Shown here: piece after piece, positions 18,545 through 27,284 of the stretch | Numbering within the stretch: position 1 is the first letter of the stretch | How the letters are laid out: each line of letters opens with the position of its first letter | From: Promethearchaeota archaeon | GTDB lineage: Archaea > Asgardarchaeota > Lokiarchaeia > Sigyniarchaeales > SOKP01 | NCBI GenBank assembly: GCA_019058295.1 | Contig: JAHPZI010000002.1 | Coordinates: 62,001-126,000 of the forward strand | Direction of reading: 5' to 3' | Length of the DNA: 64,000 nt | Notes under the pieces: model-generated | What the model was told of the DNA's origin: nothing | Database searches by the model: none | Seen by the model: the letters and a program-made list of their open reading frames with translations, nothing else | Translations under genes and position numbers: made by a program

Positions 18545-18562
18545 AACAACTAGCTAGTTGTT
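18545..18562. promoter_or_regulatory. 18-bp perfect palindrome upstream of trmB-like gene
   Basis: The sequence aacaactagctagttgtt lies in the 146-bp gap between the ABC permease stop and the TrmB-like start, ~93 bp before the ATG. It is followed by A's rather than T's on the + strand, so it does not look like a terminator of the ABC operon. An operator, perhaps bound by the TrmB protein itself, is more likely. Confidence 0.45.
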
Positions 18563-18585
18563 AAAAAAATAAATACTTAACTTAA

Positions 18586-18598
18586 AATACTCAGTATT
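18586..18598. promoter_or_regulatory. 13-bp inverted repeat upstream of trmB-like gene
   Basis: AATACT-C-AGTATT, 6-bp arms around one base, 57 bp upstream of the TrmB-like ATG and near the expected promoter. With the palindrome at 18545-18562 it gives two dyads in the same short region, fitting autoregulation. Confidence 0.35.
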
Positions 18599-18654
18599 CT
18601 ATTTATTAATTAAATACAGTTTTATTGAATTAATTAAAGATTAGATTTTAAAAA

Positions 18655-19527
18655 ATGTCTGTTTATAATCCATTTTCTGAATTTAATTTTAACGATGCTG
18701 AAGAAAACATTTACAAATTACTAATTCAATTATCTTTAATTCCAAGAAAAGATTCAAAAAGTACCTACCACAAAATAAAAGCGACTGACTTGGTAGAATT
18801 CTCAAAGTATTCAAAACCAAAAGTATATGATATCATTAAGAGATTAGAAGAAAAAAGATTGATCCAGATTGATAATACTCGTCCTAAATTTGTAAAACCT
18901 ATAGAACCTGCGATTTCAATCGAGAATTTATTAAAATCGCGGAAAATTGAATTAGAAAAAGCTTCTGAATCCATAATCAATGAAATTAAATCATTACCCA
19001 AGCTGGACATTAATTACCCATTCAGTGAAGTACCCCCTCTCTCTTTCATAACAGGTTTAGAAGAATATCATAAACTTATGAGAACTATTTTACAAGGAGC
19101 AAAAGATGAAATTATCCTAATAATAGCATATCTATTAAAATATGAAGAGGATCTTTTGCGAGATTATATACAAAAAGCTGTCACAAAGGGTATAAAAGTG
19201 AGGATTCTATATGGAGGTCCACCTAAGTTTAGGATCTACTTTAGAAAGGAGATACTTGAACCGATTGGTTTGGAAGATGGTCAGACAACCACTGAAATTG
19301 ATGTTAAAGCAATTAATTTTGCCCCTCCTATAAGAATGACAATGGTTGATAATCGGGAATTAATTATGACGTTAATTAAAACTAATGTGAAAAATAAAAG
19401 AATAAACATCGAAGAAGCTTCTGCACTTTTTTCAGATCATGAAGAGCTCCTTGAATATACACGTCGCACTTATATTCTCTTAAGACCGACAGCAGATGCA
19501 CAACTTGCTGCGAAACTTAAAGGATAA
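18655..19527 (+). CDS. TrmB-family transcriptional regulator
   Basis: 290 residues. The N-terminal winged helix (about 13-85) has the TrmB form: DAEENIYKLLIQL, then KATDLVEFSKYSKPKVYDIIKRLEEKRLIQ, then RPKFVKPIEP. A coiled-coil linker is followed by a C-terminal effector domain (~125-290) with IILIIAYLLKYEEDLLRDYIQKAVTKGIKVRILYGG, a phospholipase-D-like fold common in TrmB relatives that bind sugars or other small ligands. It stands between an ABC exporter and the glycyl radical cluster, all on the same strand, and could regulate either. Two dyads lie just upstream. Confidence 0.85.
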   Translation: MSVYNPFSEFNFNDAEENIYKLLIQLSLIPRKDSKSTYHKIKATDLVEFSKYSKPKVYDIIKRLEEKRLIQIDNTRPKFVKPIEPAISIENLLKSRKIELEKASESIINEIKSLPKLDINYPFSEVPPLSFITGLEEYHKLMRTILQGAKDEIILIIAYLLKYEEDLLRDYIQKAVTKGIKVRILYGGPPKFRIYFRKEILEPIGLEDGQTTTEIDVKAINFAPPIRMTMVDNRELIMTLIKTNVKNKRINIEEASALFSDHEELLEYTRRTYILLRPTADAQLAAKLKG

Positions 19528-19656
19528 GAATATTAATGAGATATGAAAATAATAAAAATATAAGTTAATTTTTATAATGGGTTAATTTAATTTCTGAACC
19601 TTGAAAGCTTTAAAAACTCAATTTATATTTAAAGAAATGCTCTTAAATAGGTAGAA

Positions 19657-19668
19657 ACTATAAATACT
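19657..19668 (+). promoter_or_regulatory. candidate TATA box of the GRE-corrinoid cluster
   Basis: The sequence aactataaatac lies ~95 bp before the ATG of the first glycyl radical enzyme, in a 231-bp gap with no other gene. Transcription would start near 19690, giving a ~70-nt leader. The leader ends in gtgatg, which can pair with the archaeal anti-Shine-Dalgarno. Prediction by eye only. Confidence 0.35.
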
Positions 19669-19758
19669 TATTTCTTCTAGTGTAACTTGAAGAATATTAC
19701 AGATCTTTCTAGAAATGTTTATTTTTTTAGCAGATTCTAATTCTAATTGTGATGAAAA

Positions 19759-22311
19759 ATGCAAACTGAGATTAAAAAACAGGTAAAAGTTCCAGAATTT
19801 AACTCAATGGATCTTCACCCTCAAAATCAAATTCAAAAAGATCGCTTATTAACAGCAGATCATTGGATCTGCTTGGAACGGGCGAAATTTTATACGGATA
19901 GTTATAAAGAGACAGAAGGGCAACATCCTTCAATCCGTACAGCAAAGGCTTTAAAGCACACCTTTGAGAATATGACTATCGCTATTTATCCTGAGGAATT
20001 ATTGGTGGGAAATAGATCTTCTCAATATATTGCACCCCCTATAGCCCCAGAAAGAGGCGACATGAATATGGTAATAAAGTTTCTTTTACCAACTCTTAAG
20101 AAAAGATATGGATATCATATCACGAAAGAGCATAAAAAATGGCTTAATAAAGAGATTATACCTTACTGGAAAGATAAATCCGTGAGAGCTCTGAAGGTTC
20201 CATTATTTGAGGAGCATGATCTATCGGACAAACTCACTTTAGGCAATGGCGGATTAAAAAGACTAAGAAATGCGTTTGGTTTAAAACACATAGGTAAGCT
20301 GGTGACAGACCCAGATGCTAATTTCTTTGATAAAGTTAAATTCTTTTTACAATTACCAAAATGGATTAAGCTAATGAAAGTAGGTACCGCTGATAATGTG
20401 AAAGGAAGGGGAAGATGTATTGATATGCAAGGTCATATTGTTCCAGGATATAAGAATGTCGTGAAATTTGGATTTAAGGGGATAAAAGAACAAGCTGAAA
20501 ACAGATTAAAGACTGCTAAGAATGATTCAGAAAAGGGTTTTCTGGAGGGAGTTATTATGACTTGTGAAGCAATGAGGGATTTTAGTCTTCGCTTCACAAA
20601 ATTAGCTAAGGAGATGGCGAGTACTGAAACTGATGAGGAAAGAAAAAAGGAATTACTGAAAATTGCAAAAATTTGTGAAAAGGTACCTTGGAATCCTCCA
20701 GACACATTTTATGAAGCAGTCCAATCTTTCTGGTTTACTCATAATGTGGTAATAATCAGTTATGGGATGGGGGGTATGACTCCAGGGCGTCTGGATCAAA
20801 TCCTATATCCATATTATAAGAAAGATAAAGATGCCAATTTAATTACGGATGATGATGCTTTAAGGTTACTTGAAGAAGTTATCATAAAGATTAACAATAA
20901 TGTAGTTATATGGCCTAATGTATTGGGTGCTCGCCTCAACCATTTAGGTTCAGATGTTCAAGATATTACTTTTGGAGGAGTAGATCGAAATGGAGAAGAT
21001 GCAACCAATGAACTTACGTATATCTGTATGGAAGCAATAAAAAATACTAAGCTTGCTACTCAATCCTCTTTCCGAATTTCAAAAAATAGTCCTGAAGAAT
21101 ATTTAAAAAAGGTCTTGGAATTACACAAATATACAGCTGGACCAGCTTTGTTTAATGATGAGGTTATTATTAAAGCTCTTCAGAAAGATGGATATTCATT
21201 GGAAGCTGCAAGAGACTACTGTGTAGTGGGGTGCGTAGAGCCAAGTGGTAATGGAGATACATATGGAGCAACTGGAGGTACTAAACTATATTTCCCATCT
21301 ATTCTTGATTTGACATTTAATCGGGGTATTACAACCTTTTTTGGAGGGGAAAGGGATATTGATACGGGAGATCCCGTAGAGTTTAAGTCATTTGATGAGT
21401 TTATGGAAGCATATTATACTCAATTAGATCATATTGTTGATGTATGTGCTAAAGCAGGAGACTTGAGAGATCAAGTCTGGGCTGAAAACTATCATAATCC
21501 ATTGATTTCATGTACTATTGATGGGTGTATTGAAAATGCTATGGATATGACTCAAGGGGGAGCTGAACTCATGTTCCATGCAATTGGTGGCGGGGGATTA
21601 GGAACGATAGTGGATTCTTTAGCGGCTATAAAGAAATTTGTGTATGAAGAAAAAAAAGTATCTATGAACGATTTACTTCATGCTATACAAACCAATTTTA
21701 AGGATAACGAACCTTTAAGGCAAATCTTAATGAATGGTCCAAAATTTGGAAATGATGATGATTACACAGACAAAATCGCCGTAGAATTAGTGAAAAAGTT
21801 TTGTACAATGGTAAAAAGTAAAAATTTGTCAATGGGAGATTTTTTCAAACCAAGTTTTAGTTCTTATGGTCTAAATGTATATGAAGGAGCATTAGAACCC
21901 GCAACTCCGAATGGAAGAAAAGCGGGTGAGCCAATTTCAAACGCAATCTCTCCTTGTAATGGTGCTGAACTGAATGGTCCTACCGCAGCATTAAATTCAG
22001 TAGCTAAAATTGACCATACGAATATAGGATATGGTGATTCTCTGAATATGAGGTTCCCACCCTTCTTAACAGATAATGATAAGGGACTTGAAACCTTTAA
22101 GAATTTGCTTGAAACCTACTTTGAAAAAGGAGGAATGCATCTTCAAGTCAATAATATGGGAACTGACACATTAAAGGATGCTCAACTAAATCCTGAAAAT
22201 TATCCCGATTTAATTGTACGGGTTTCTGGATATTCAGCCTATTTTACAAGGCTTGGCAGGGCAATCCAAGATGATTTGATAGATAGAATTGAATTTTGTA
22301 ATTGTTTTTAA
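19759..22311 (+). CDS. glycyl radical enzyme (dehydratase/lyase class) 1
   Basis: 850 residues, the usual length of PFL-like glycyl radical enzymes. The active-site loop reads GCVEP (Cys492, Glu494), the thiyl-radical Cys and general-base Glu pattern of the dehydratase and C-N/C-O/C-S lyase group rather than the CC pair of pyruvate formate-lyase. The C-terminal radical motif is RVSGYSAYF with Gly824. It needs a radical SAM activase, and none is encoded in the window. First gene of a cluster with an FAD-linked oxidase, a decarboxylase-like protein, a second GRE and corrinoid methyltransferases. The substrate is unknown; the loop after the Cys (SGNGDTYGATGGTK) differs from the common glycerol/choline enzymes as I recall them. 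Confidence 0.9.
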   Translation: MQTEIKKQVKVPEFNSMDLHPQNQIQKDRLLTADHWICLERAKFYTDSYKETEGQHPSIRTAKALKHTFENMTIAIYPEELLVGNRSSQYIAPPIAPERGDMNMVIKFLLPTLKKRYGYHITKEHKKWLNKEIIPYWKDKSVRALKVPLFEEHDLSDKLTLGNGGLKRLRNAFGLKHIGKLVTDPDANFFDKVKFFLQLPKWIKLMKVGTADNVKGRGRCIDMQGHIVPGYKNVVKFGFKGIKEQAENRLKTAKNDSEKGFLEGVIMTCEAMRDFSLRFTKLAKEMASTETDEERKKELLKIAKICEKVPWNPPDTFYEAVQSFWFTHNVVIISYGMGGMTPGRLDQILYPYYKKDKDANLITDDDALRLLEEVIIKINNNVVIWPNVLGARLNHLGSDVQDITFGGVDRNGEDATNELTYICMEAIKNTKLATQSSFRISKNSPEEYLKKVLELHKYTAGPALFNDEVIIKALQKDGYSLEAARDYCVVGCVEPSGNGDTYGATGGTKLYFPSILDLTFNRGITTFFGGERDIDTGDPVEFKSFDEFMEAYYTQLDHIVDVCAKAGDLRDQVWAENYHNPLISCTIDGCIENAMDMTQGGAELMFHAIGGGGLGTIVDSLAAIKKFVYEEKKVSMNDLLHAIQTNFKDNEPLRQILMNGPKFGNDDDYTDKIAVELVKKFCTMVKSKNLSMGDFFKPSFSSYGLNVYEGALEPATPNGRKAGEPISNAISPCNGAELNGPTAALNSVAKIDHTNIGYGDSLNMRFPPFLTDNDKGLETFKNLLETYFEKGGMHLQVNNMGTDTLKDAQLNPENYPDLIVRVSGYSAYFTRLGRAIQDDLIDRIEFCNCF

Positions 22312-22315
22312 GGTT

Positions 22316-23848
22316 ATGGTTAAAATGTCTAAAATAAAAGAAATATATAAAGAAATTGAAAACATCGTCGGGTCTGATTATGTTTCTGATAAAGATTTCA
22401 TGAAAGCGGCATATTCTAGGAATGTAGATCCTGCCTTTCCCGATAGATGGGCTGATGTAATAGTTAGACCTGAAAATGCCGAGGAAGTTTCTGATATTGT
22501 GAAAATTGCAAATAAGTATAAGATACCTATTGTTCCAAGAGGCGGCGGGGCTGACTTGGTTGGCGGGTCAGTCTCAGAGGGTGGGATTTTGATGGACCTC
22601 ACTCGGATGAATAAGATCATAGAAATTAATGAAGATGATTTTTACTGTTTCGTTGAGTGCGGTATTACTTGGGGAGAATTGAATTCAGCACTTCTCAAAA
22701 AGGATTTGACTGTTGGGATTATTGGTCCTGGCAGCGGATTTAGTGCGACAATTGGAGGGGGATTATCAAATAATACAGCAGGATTTGGATCAACCAAATA
22801 TGGATTAATTACTGAAAATTGTCTTGGTGTCGAAGTTGTTTTAGGAAATCCTGAGGGTTCAATCATAAGAACTGGTTCCATTGCCAATCAATTTGCCAAA
22901 CCTTTTTGCAGGTATGGAGTCACTCCCGATTTTACAGGTATATTTCTTGGAGATGTGGGCACCATGGGTATAAAAACGAAGGCCGCCTTGAAACTTTATC
23001 CACATCCCCCTTATAAAATCAGAAAAAACTATATGCTATTGAAAAATGATTATAATCTACTTTTTAAAGTAATGAAGAAGTGTCAGACTGAACTTAGAGA
23101 TGGAATGCAAGATTTGTATGTAACTCCGCTTACAGCTGTAAAGGTATTGGCGTCTCAAGTAAAAAAAAAACCTCAAAAAAGAGCTAGAATAAAAGGACCT
23201 ATTTTACTTTTTATTTTAGAGGCTTTTAATGAGCGAATTCTAAAGATTTATGAAGAAACGCTTTCAGATATTATGAAAGATGTTGCTAGACCATTTGAGT
23301 GGACAGAACTAGATTTGACGGCAGAGTCAACAAAGGAATGGCGGTTTAATTTAGGTTTTTCATATACATATTTTAATAAATTTGTTTCACTTGCCCCACC
23401 GAAGATATCTTGTACCACATGTCATAAAATTCCTATATCTTCGATGGCTGAAAAGAAAGCGCTTAGTTCAGAATTTGATGATGCACATAAGGGTGAATTT
23501 CCACCCCAAAGTGTCGCATTATTTGCATCTTCAATCCATTTAATATCAAATGGTCATTGTGTTTTTGCTGGAGGATTTGCCACAGACAATATAGAATCTT
23601 CTCGGGACTTAGCAATGAAAATTTGGCATAAAAGGGTTGCAAATCAAGCTAAATATGGGGGCGTACATTATTGGTTAGGCGAATCGATTTCCCAATCAAT
23701 CGTTGAGTCGGGAGCACTTACCCCTGATTTCCTAAAATTTTTCAAAAACATTAAAAAAAGTGTGGATCCGAATTTTCTTTTAAGTCCAAAGAAATTCCAT
23801 ATGTATTCGTATAAAGATGATATAAATAAATACATTAAAAAAGAATAG
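22316..23848 (+). CDS. FAD-linked oxidase/dehydrogenase (PCMH/VAO-type)
   Basis: About 510 residues. The N-terminal PCMH FAD-binding domain shows VPRGGGADLVGGSVSEGGILMDL, GITWGEL, and GPGSGFSATIGGGLSNNTAGFGSTKYG, the flavin-pyrophosphate signatures of the GlcD, alkyl-DHAP synthase and vanillyl-alcohol oxidase superfamily. The C-terminal cap ends LSPKKFHMYS. SCTTCHKIP has two Cys that might bind a metal or cluster. An upstream ATG at 22289 overlaps the GRE; starts at 22316 or 22325 fit better, just after a short aagg. Likely role: oxidise a 2-hydroxy acid or alcohol made by the adjacent GRE, passing electrons to an unknown carrier. Confidence 0.8.
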   Translation: MVKMSKIKEIYKEIENIVGSDYVSDKDFMKAAYSRNVDPAFPDRWADVIVRPENAEEVSDIVKIANKYKIPIVPRGGGADLVGGSVSEGGILMDLTRMNKIIEINEDDFYCFVECGITWGELNSALLKKDLTVGIIGPGSGFSATIGGGLSNNTAGFGSTKYGLITENCLGVEVVLGNPEGSIIRTGSIANQFAKPFCRYGVTPDFTGIFLGDVGTMGIKTKAALKLYPHPPYKIRKNYMLLKNDYNLLFKVMKKCQTELRDGMQDLYVTPLTAVKVLASQVKKKPQKRARIKGPILLFILEAFNERILKIYEETLSDIMKDVARPFEWTELDLTAESTKEWRFNLGFSYTYFNKFVSLAPPKISCTTCHKIPISSMAEKKALSSEFDDAHKGEFPPQSVALFASSIHLISNGHCVFAGGFATDNIESSRDLAMKIWHKRVANQAKYGGVHYWLGESISQSIVESGALTPDFLKFFKNIKKSVDPNFLLSPKKFHMYSYKDDINKYIKKE

Positions 23849-23883
23849 ATTTGAGACAATTTTAAATAAAAAAAGGATGAAAA

Positions 23884-24684
23884 ATGAGTTTTAGAAGAGA
23901 ATTAGAAGATATTAAAAAGAAAAAAGAAGAAATGATTACCAGCGTTTTTAAAGGAGCAGAAATGGTCTGGGTATTATGGGAAACTAAAAAGGAAGTTGTT
24001 GAGCGAGTACTCCCTCCCCCGTTGGAACCACTGAATCGTCCAATTGCTCTTGCGTTTGTAGCTAACTATCCCTCTCATTCATATGGATTGCCTTACAGAG
24101 AAGCAGCATTAATTTTAAGGTGTAAATATAAAGCTGAATTGGGAAATTACTTCCTTGCGATGCCCCTGACAGACGATAGAGCTACATTTGCTGGTAGAGA
24201 GATATTTGGCTTCCCAAAAAAAATCGCAAATGTCCATTTTGAGAAGAATGGAAACAAAATTTACGGATTTTCTGAGCGCAATGGAGTTAAAAATATTGAA
24301 ATTAAACTGAATATTACAGGTAAGTTCAATGATGTGGAAACCCCTAAAATTGTGTCTGAGATCCAAATGATTCCAAAAAGAGGTAAAGGAACTGTTAATT
24401 ACCTTTTTAAACATTTTCCCCATCCAACTAAAGAAGGATTTGATTATACCCCTTGGTTGATAAAGCAGGTAACTAAATCTAAAATCAAATCTATGCAAAT
24501 GGGAGAAGCTGAAATTACTTTAAATTCAACAATCCATGATCCATGGGGGGAAATTGAAGTTGTAAAAATTTTGGGGGGCATGTATTTACAATCTGAGAAT
24601 GAAATGTTCCCAGGAGAAATACTTACAGAAGTAGATCCTGATGAATTTTTACCCTATTCATACATTAAATGGGATTGGTATTAA
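23884..24684 (+). CDS. acetoacetate decarboxylase-family protein
   Basis: 266 residues with the acetoacetate decarboxylase fold: LALAFVANYPSHSYGLPYREAAL, then GREIFGFPKKIA, where Lys112-Lys113 match the Schiff-base lysine and the neighbour that tunes its pKa, then LGGMYLQSENEM. The family includes decarboxylases and also aldolase-dehydratases, so the reaction may be decarboxylation of a beta-keto acid or another imine-based step. Ribosome site AGGATGA lies 7 nt before the ATG. It sits between the FAD oxidase and the second GRE, 35 and 29 bp away, clearly in the same operon. Confidence 0.85.
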   Translation: MSFRRELEDIKKKKEEMITSVFKGAEMVWVLWETKKEVVERVLPPPLEPLNRPIALAFVANYPSHSYGLPYREAALILRCKYKAELGNYFLAMPLTDDRATFAGREIFGFPKKIANVHFEKNGNKIYGFSERNGVKNIEIKLNITGKFNDVETPKIVSEIQMIPKRGKGTVNYLFKHFPHPTKEGFDYTPWLIKQVTKSKIKSMQMGEAEITLNSTIHDPWGEIEVVKILGGMYLQSENEMFPGEILTEVDPDEFLPYSYIKWDWY

Positions 24685-24713
24685 AAATAAGTTTTTAAAT
24701 TTAGAAGATTAAG

Positions 24714-27269
24714 ATGAGCGAAAGAATTAAAAGATTGCGTAAAAGATACCAGACAGAAATGCCAAAAATTTCAATTGAAAGGGCAAAATATTATACAGAT
24801 CAGTGGTTCGAAACTGAGAATAATGGAACCCCCCAGAATATACGAGTTGCACTTTCAATGAAGAATGTATATAAAAACATGACTCATTATGTAGATCCCG
24901 ATGATAGGATTGCAGGTTATTGGACTGAGGATTTTATGGGGATACCAATTGATATTGAACGGGGGGTTTTCAATAAAGTGTTTGAGACGGAACTTAGTTG
25001 GTGGACTCTTTTACGTTTCAGAATAGGAGCAATCCTAAAGTCCTTTAAATTCTTACGTGAAAAAGAATATTTGCATGACTTTCTACAAAATAATAAGAGA
25101 CTCCGCAAAGAAGGTTCCCAACCTTTAAATTTTGGAGTCAAAACAATGGAAAAAAGAAAAATAAATCCCTTTAAAATTAATAAGAAAGATAAGAAAATTT
25201 TATTGAAAAAACTCCTTCCGAAATGGAATGGGAACACGCTAGTAAATATACTAGAGGATGAAATTCCGAAAGCAGGTATTCTTTCAGGAAGTATGGTAGA
25301 ATTTTCTAATGCTATGCCCGCAAATACCTCTAGGCAAACTAAAATGATTAGTATGTGTGCTACAATATCTACTTACCAAGGCCATGTTATAATAGATTAT
25401 GAAACCCCAATTAAAAAAGGTTTGCTTAAAATGAAGGAGGAGATTGAGGTTGAAATTGAAAATAGTTCGTCATTATCCTCAGATGATTTAAATACATTAA
25501 AATCCCTTAAGACGGCAATAGAAGGAGTCATTATCTTCGCAGAAAGACTAGCTGAAAAGGTTGAATCTGAATATAACAAAGCAACCGATTCTACACAGAA
25601 AGCGATCTTAAAAAGAATGTTAGAAAATTGTAAAAAAGGTCCCTTATATCCAGCAGAAACTTTTTATGAGGCGATACAATCAGGATGGACAGTAAAAACC
25701 GCTATTGAGTTAGCACATCCTGTAAATTTACATTGTTTTGGTCGTATGGATCAAATATTTTATCCTTATTATAAAAAGGATATTGAGAATGGTATTATTA
25801 CCCAAGATGAGGCAAGAGAGCTATTAGAAGAACTTTTACTAAAAGTTATGTCTCAGAATATCAGACCAGAAACAAACTTGCTTGCAAATTTTTATCATAG
25901 ATTTTTAGGTTCTACTCCAATAACACTTGGAGGACTAAAACCTGATGGGACAGACGCAACTAATGAATTAACCTATCTTTTTCTCGAGGCTGCTAATAAT
26001 TCAAGGGCAGTAACAAATATCTCTCTCAGAATTAATGAAGCCACGCCCGATGATGTATTGTTGAAAGCAGCAGATGTTTTATATCAAGGGAGTTCAAATC
26101 TCTCGTTTTTTAATGATGATGTTAATGTAGAGTCGATGAAAAAAAGAGGCTTTTCTGAAGAGGATGCCCGCGATTATGCTGTAATGGGATGTGTAGAAAT
26201 GCTCTGTCCTGGTAAAACAGGGGGCATGAGCGCTAATGCATTACTTCTATGTAGGTTGTTAGATCTCACATTGCGTAATGGTGATTCTCAAACTTTTATG
26301 GGTCTTATTAAAGAATTAGGACTTAAAACTGGTGAACCAGATTCTTTCTCTACATTTGAAGAATTTTTGGAAGCCTTTTTAACTCAAGCAAATAAACAGG
26401 TAAAATTGCTTGTTGATGTCTCAAATCTTCGCGATCAATTATATGCTAAATATTTACCAGCTCCATATATCTCTGCTTTTATAGAGGGATGTATAGAAAG
26501 TAGGAAAGATGTTACTCAAGGAGGGGGAAAATATGATTTATCTGGTATCTCCTTCATCAATAGTATTGCCAATTTAACCGATTCTTTATATGTTATTAAG
26601 AAACTCATCTTCGATGAAAAGATAACAACTTTTAAGGAACTTATGAATGCAATAGATATGAATTATAACGGCTATGAAGACCTCTATTATAAAATTCTAA
26701 AATTAGAGGGTAAATGGGGAAATGGTTATAAAGAAGTCGACGATCTATGTCATTATGTTTCTAAACAGCTATTCGAAGACACATATAATTATACTTCTTA
26801 TAGGGGGGGAGCATTTGTCCCGTATCTTATCAGTATGACAACACATACTATTGATGGTCGAATCTCTATTGCAACTCCAGATGGTCGTAAAGCTGCTAGT
26901 CCTTATGCTGCAAGCTGTAATCCATATAATGTAGAAAAATGTGGTATAACCAACGTATTCCATTCCGTTTCTGCTATAGATTATGAAGATGTATTAGGAT
27001 GTGCTGTAAATGTAAAGTTTCATCCCACAGCCATAGGAGAAAAATTAGAAAATCGTGAAAAATGGATTGCTTTAATCCGCGCATATTTCGAATTAGGTGG
27101 ACAACAGGTACAACCCACTGTCGTTTCTGCTGAAATGCTTAAAGAGGCACAAGACAATCCAGGCATGTATGGAGATTTAATTGTTAAAGTTGGAGGATAT
27201 TCTGCATATTTCTGTGAGTTAGGTATTGAAATCCAAAATGAAATTATTGCTAGGACAGAACATGAATAA
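24714..27269 (+). CDS. glycyl radical enzyme 2 (divergent)
   Basis: 851 residues, paralogous to the GRE at 19759. The active-site loop is GCVEM with Cys493 and Glu495, again the lyase/dehydratase pattern. The C-terminal radical motif is KVGGYSAYF, in place of the usual R-V-[SA]-G-Y. Arg is Lys and the residue before the radical Gly828 is Gly, an unusual variant. Everything else looks intact. Two GREs of different loop sequence in one operon suggest two consecutive radical steps or two related substrates. The 5' end is close to the decarboxylase-like gene and the 3' end is 15 bp from the UroD-type methyltransferase. Confidence 0.88.
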   Translation: MSERIKRLRKRYQTEMPKISIERAKYYTDQWFETENNGTPQNIRVALSMKNVYKNMTHYVDPDDRIAGYWTEDFMGIPIDIERGVFNKVFETELSWWTLLRFRIGAILKSFKFLREKEYLHDFLQNNKRLRKEGSQPLNFGVKTMEKRKINPFKINKKDKKILLKKLLPKWNGNTLVNILEDEIPKAGILSGSMVEFSNAMPANTSRQTKMISMCATISTYQGHVIIDYETPIKKGLLKMKEEIEVEIENSSSLSSDDLNTLKSLKTAIEGVIIFAERLAEKVESEYNKATDSTQKAILKRMLENCKKGPLYPAETFYEAIQSGWTVKTAIELAHPVNLHCFGRMDQIFYPYYKKDIENGIITQDEARELLEELLLKVMSQNIRPETNLLANFYHRFLGSTPITLGGLKPDGTDATNELTYLFLEAANNSRAVTNISLRINEATPDDVLLKAADVLYQGSSNLSFFNDDVNVESMKKRGFSEEDARDYAVMGCVEMLCPGKTGGMSANALLLCRLLDLTLRNGDSQTFMGLIKELGLKTGEPDSFSTFEEFLEAFLTQANKQVKLLVDVSNLRDQLYAKYLPAPYISAFIEGCIESRKDVTQGGGKYDLSGISFINSIANLTDSLYVIKKLIFDEKITTFKELMNAIDMNYNGYEDLYYKILKLEGKWGNGYKEVDDLCHYVSKQLFEDTYNYTSYRGGAFVPYLISMTTHTIDGRISIATPDGRKAASPYAASCNPYNVEKCGITNVFHSVSAIDYEDVLGCAVNVKFHPTAIGEKLENREKWIALIRAYFELGGQQVQPTVVSAEMLKEAQDNPGMYGDLIVKVGGYSAYFCELGIEIQNEIIARTEHE

Positions 27270-27284
27270 AAAAGAGGTGTAATC

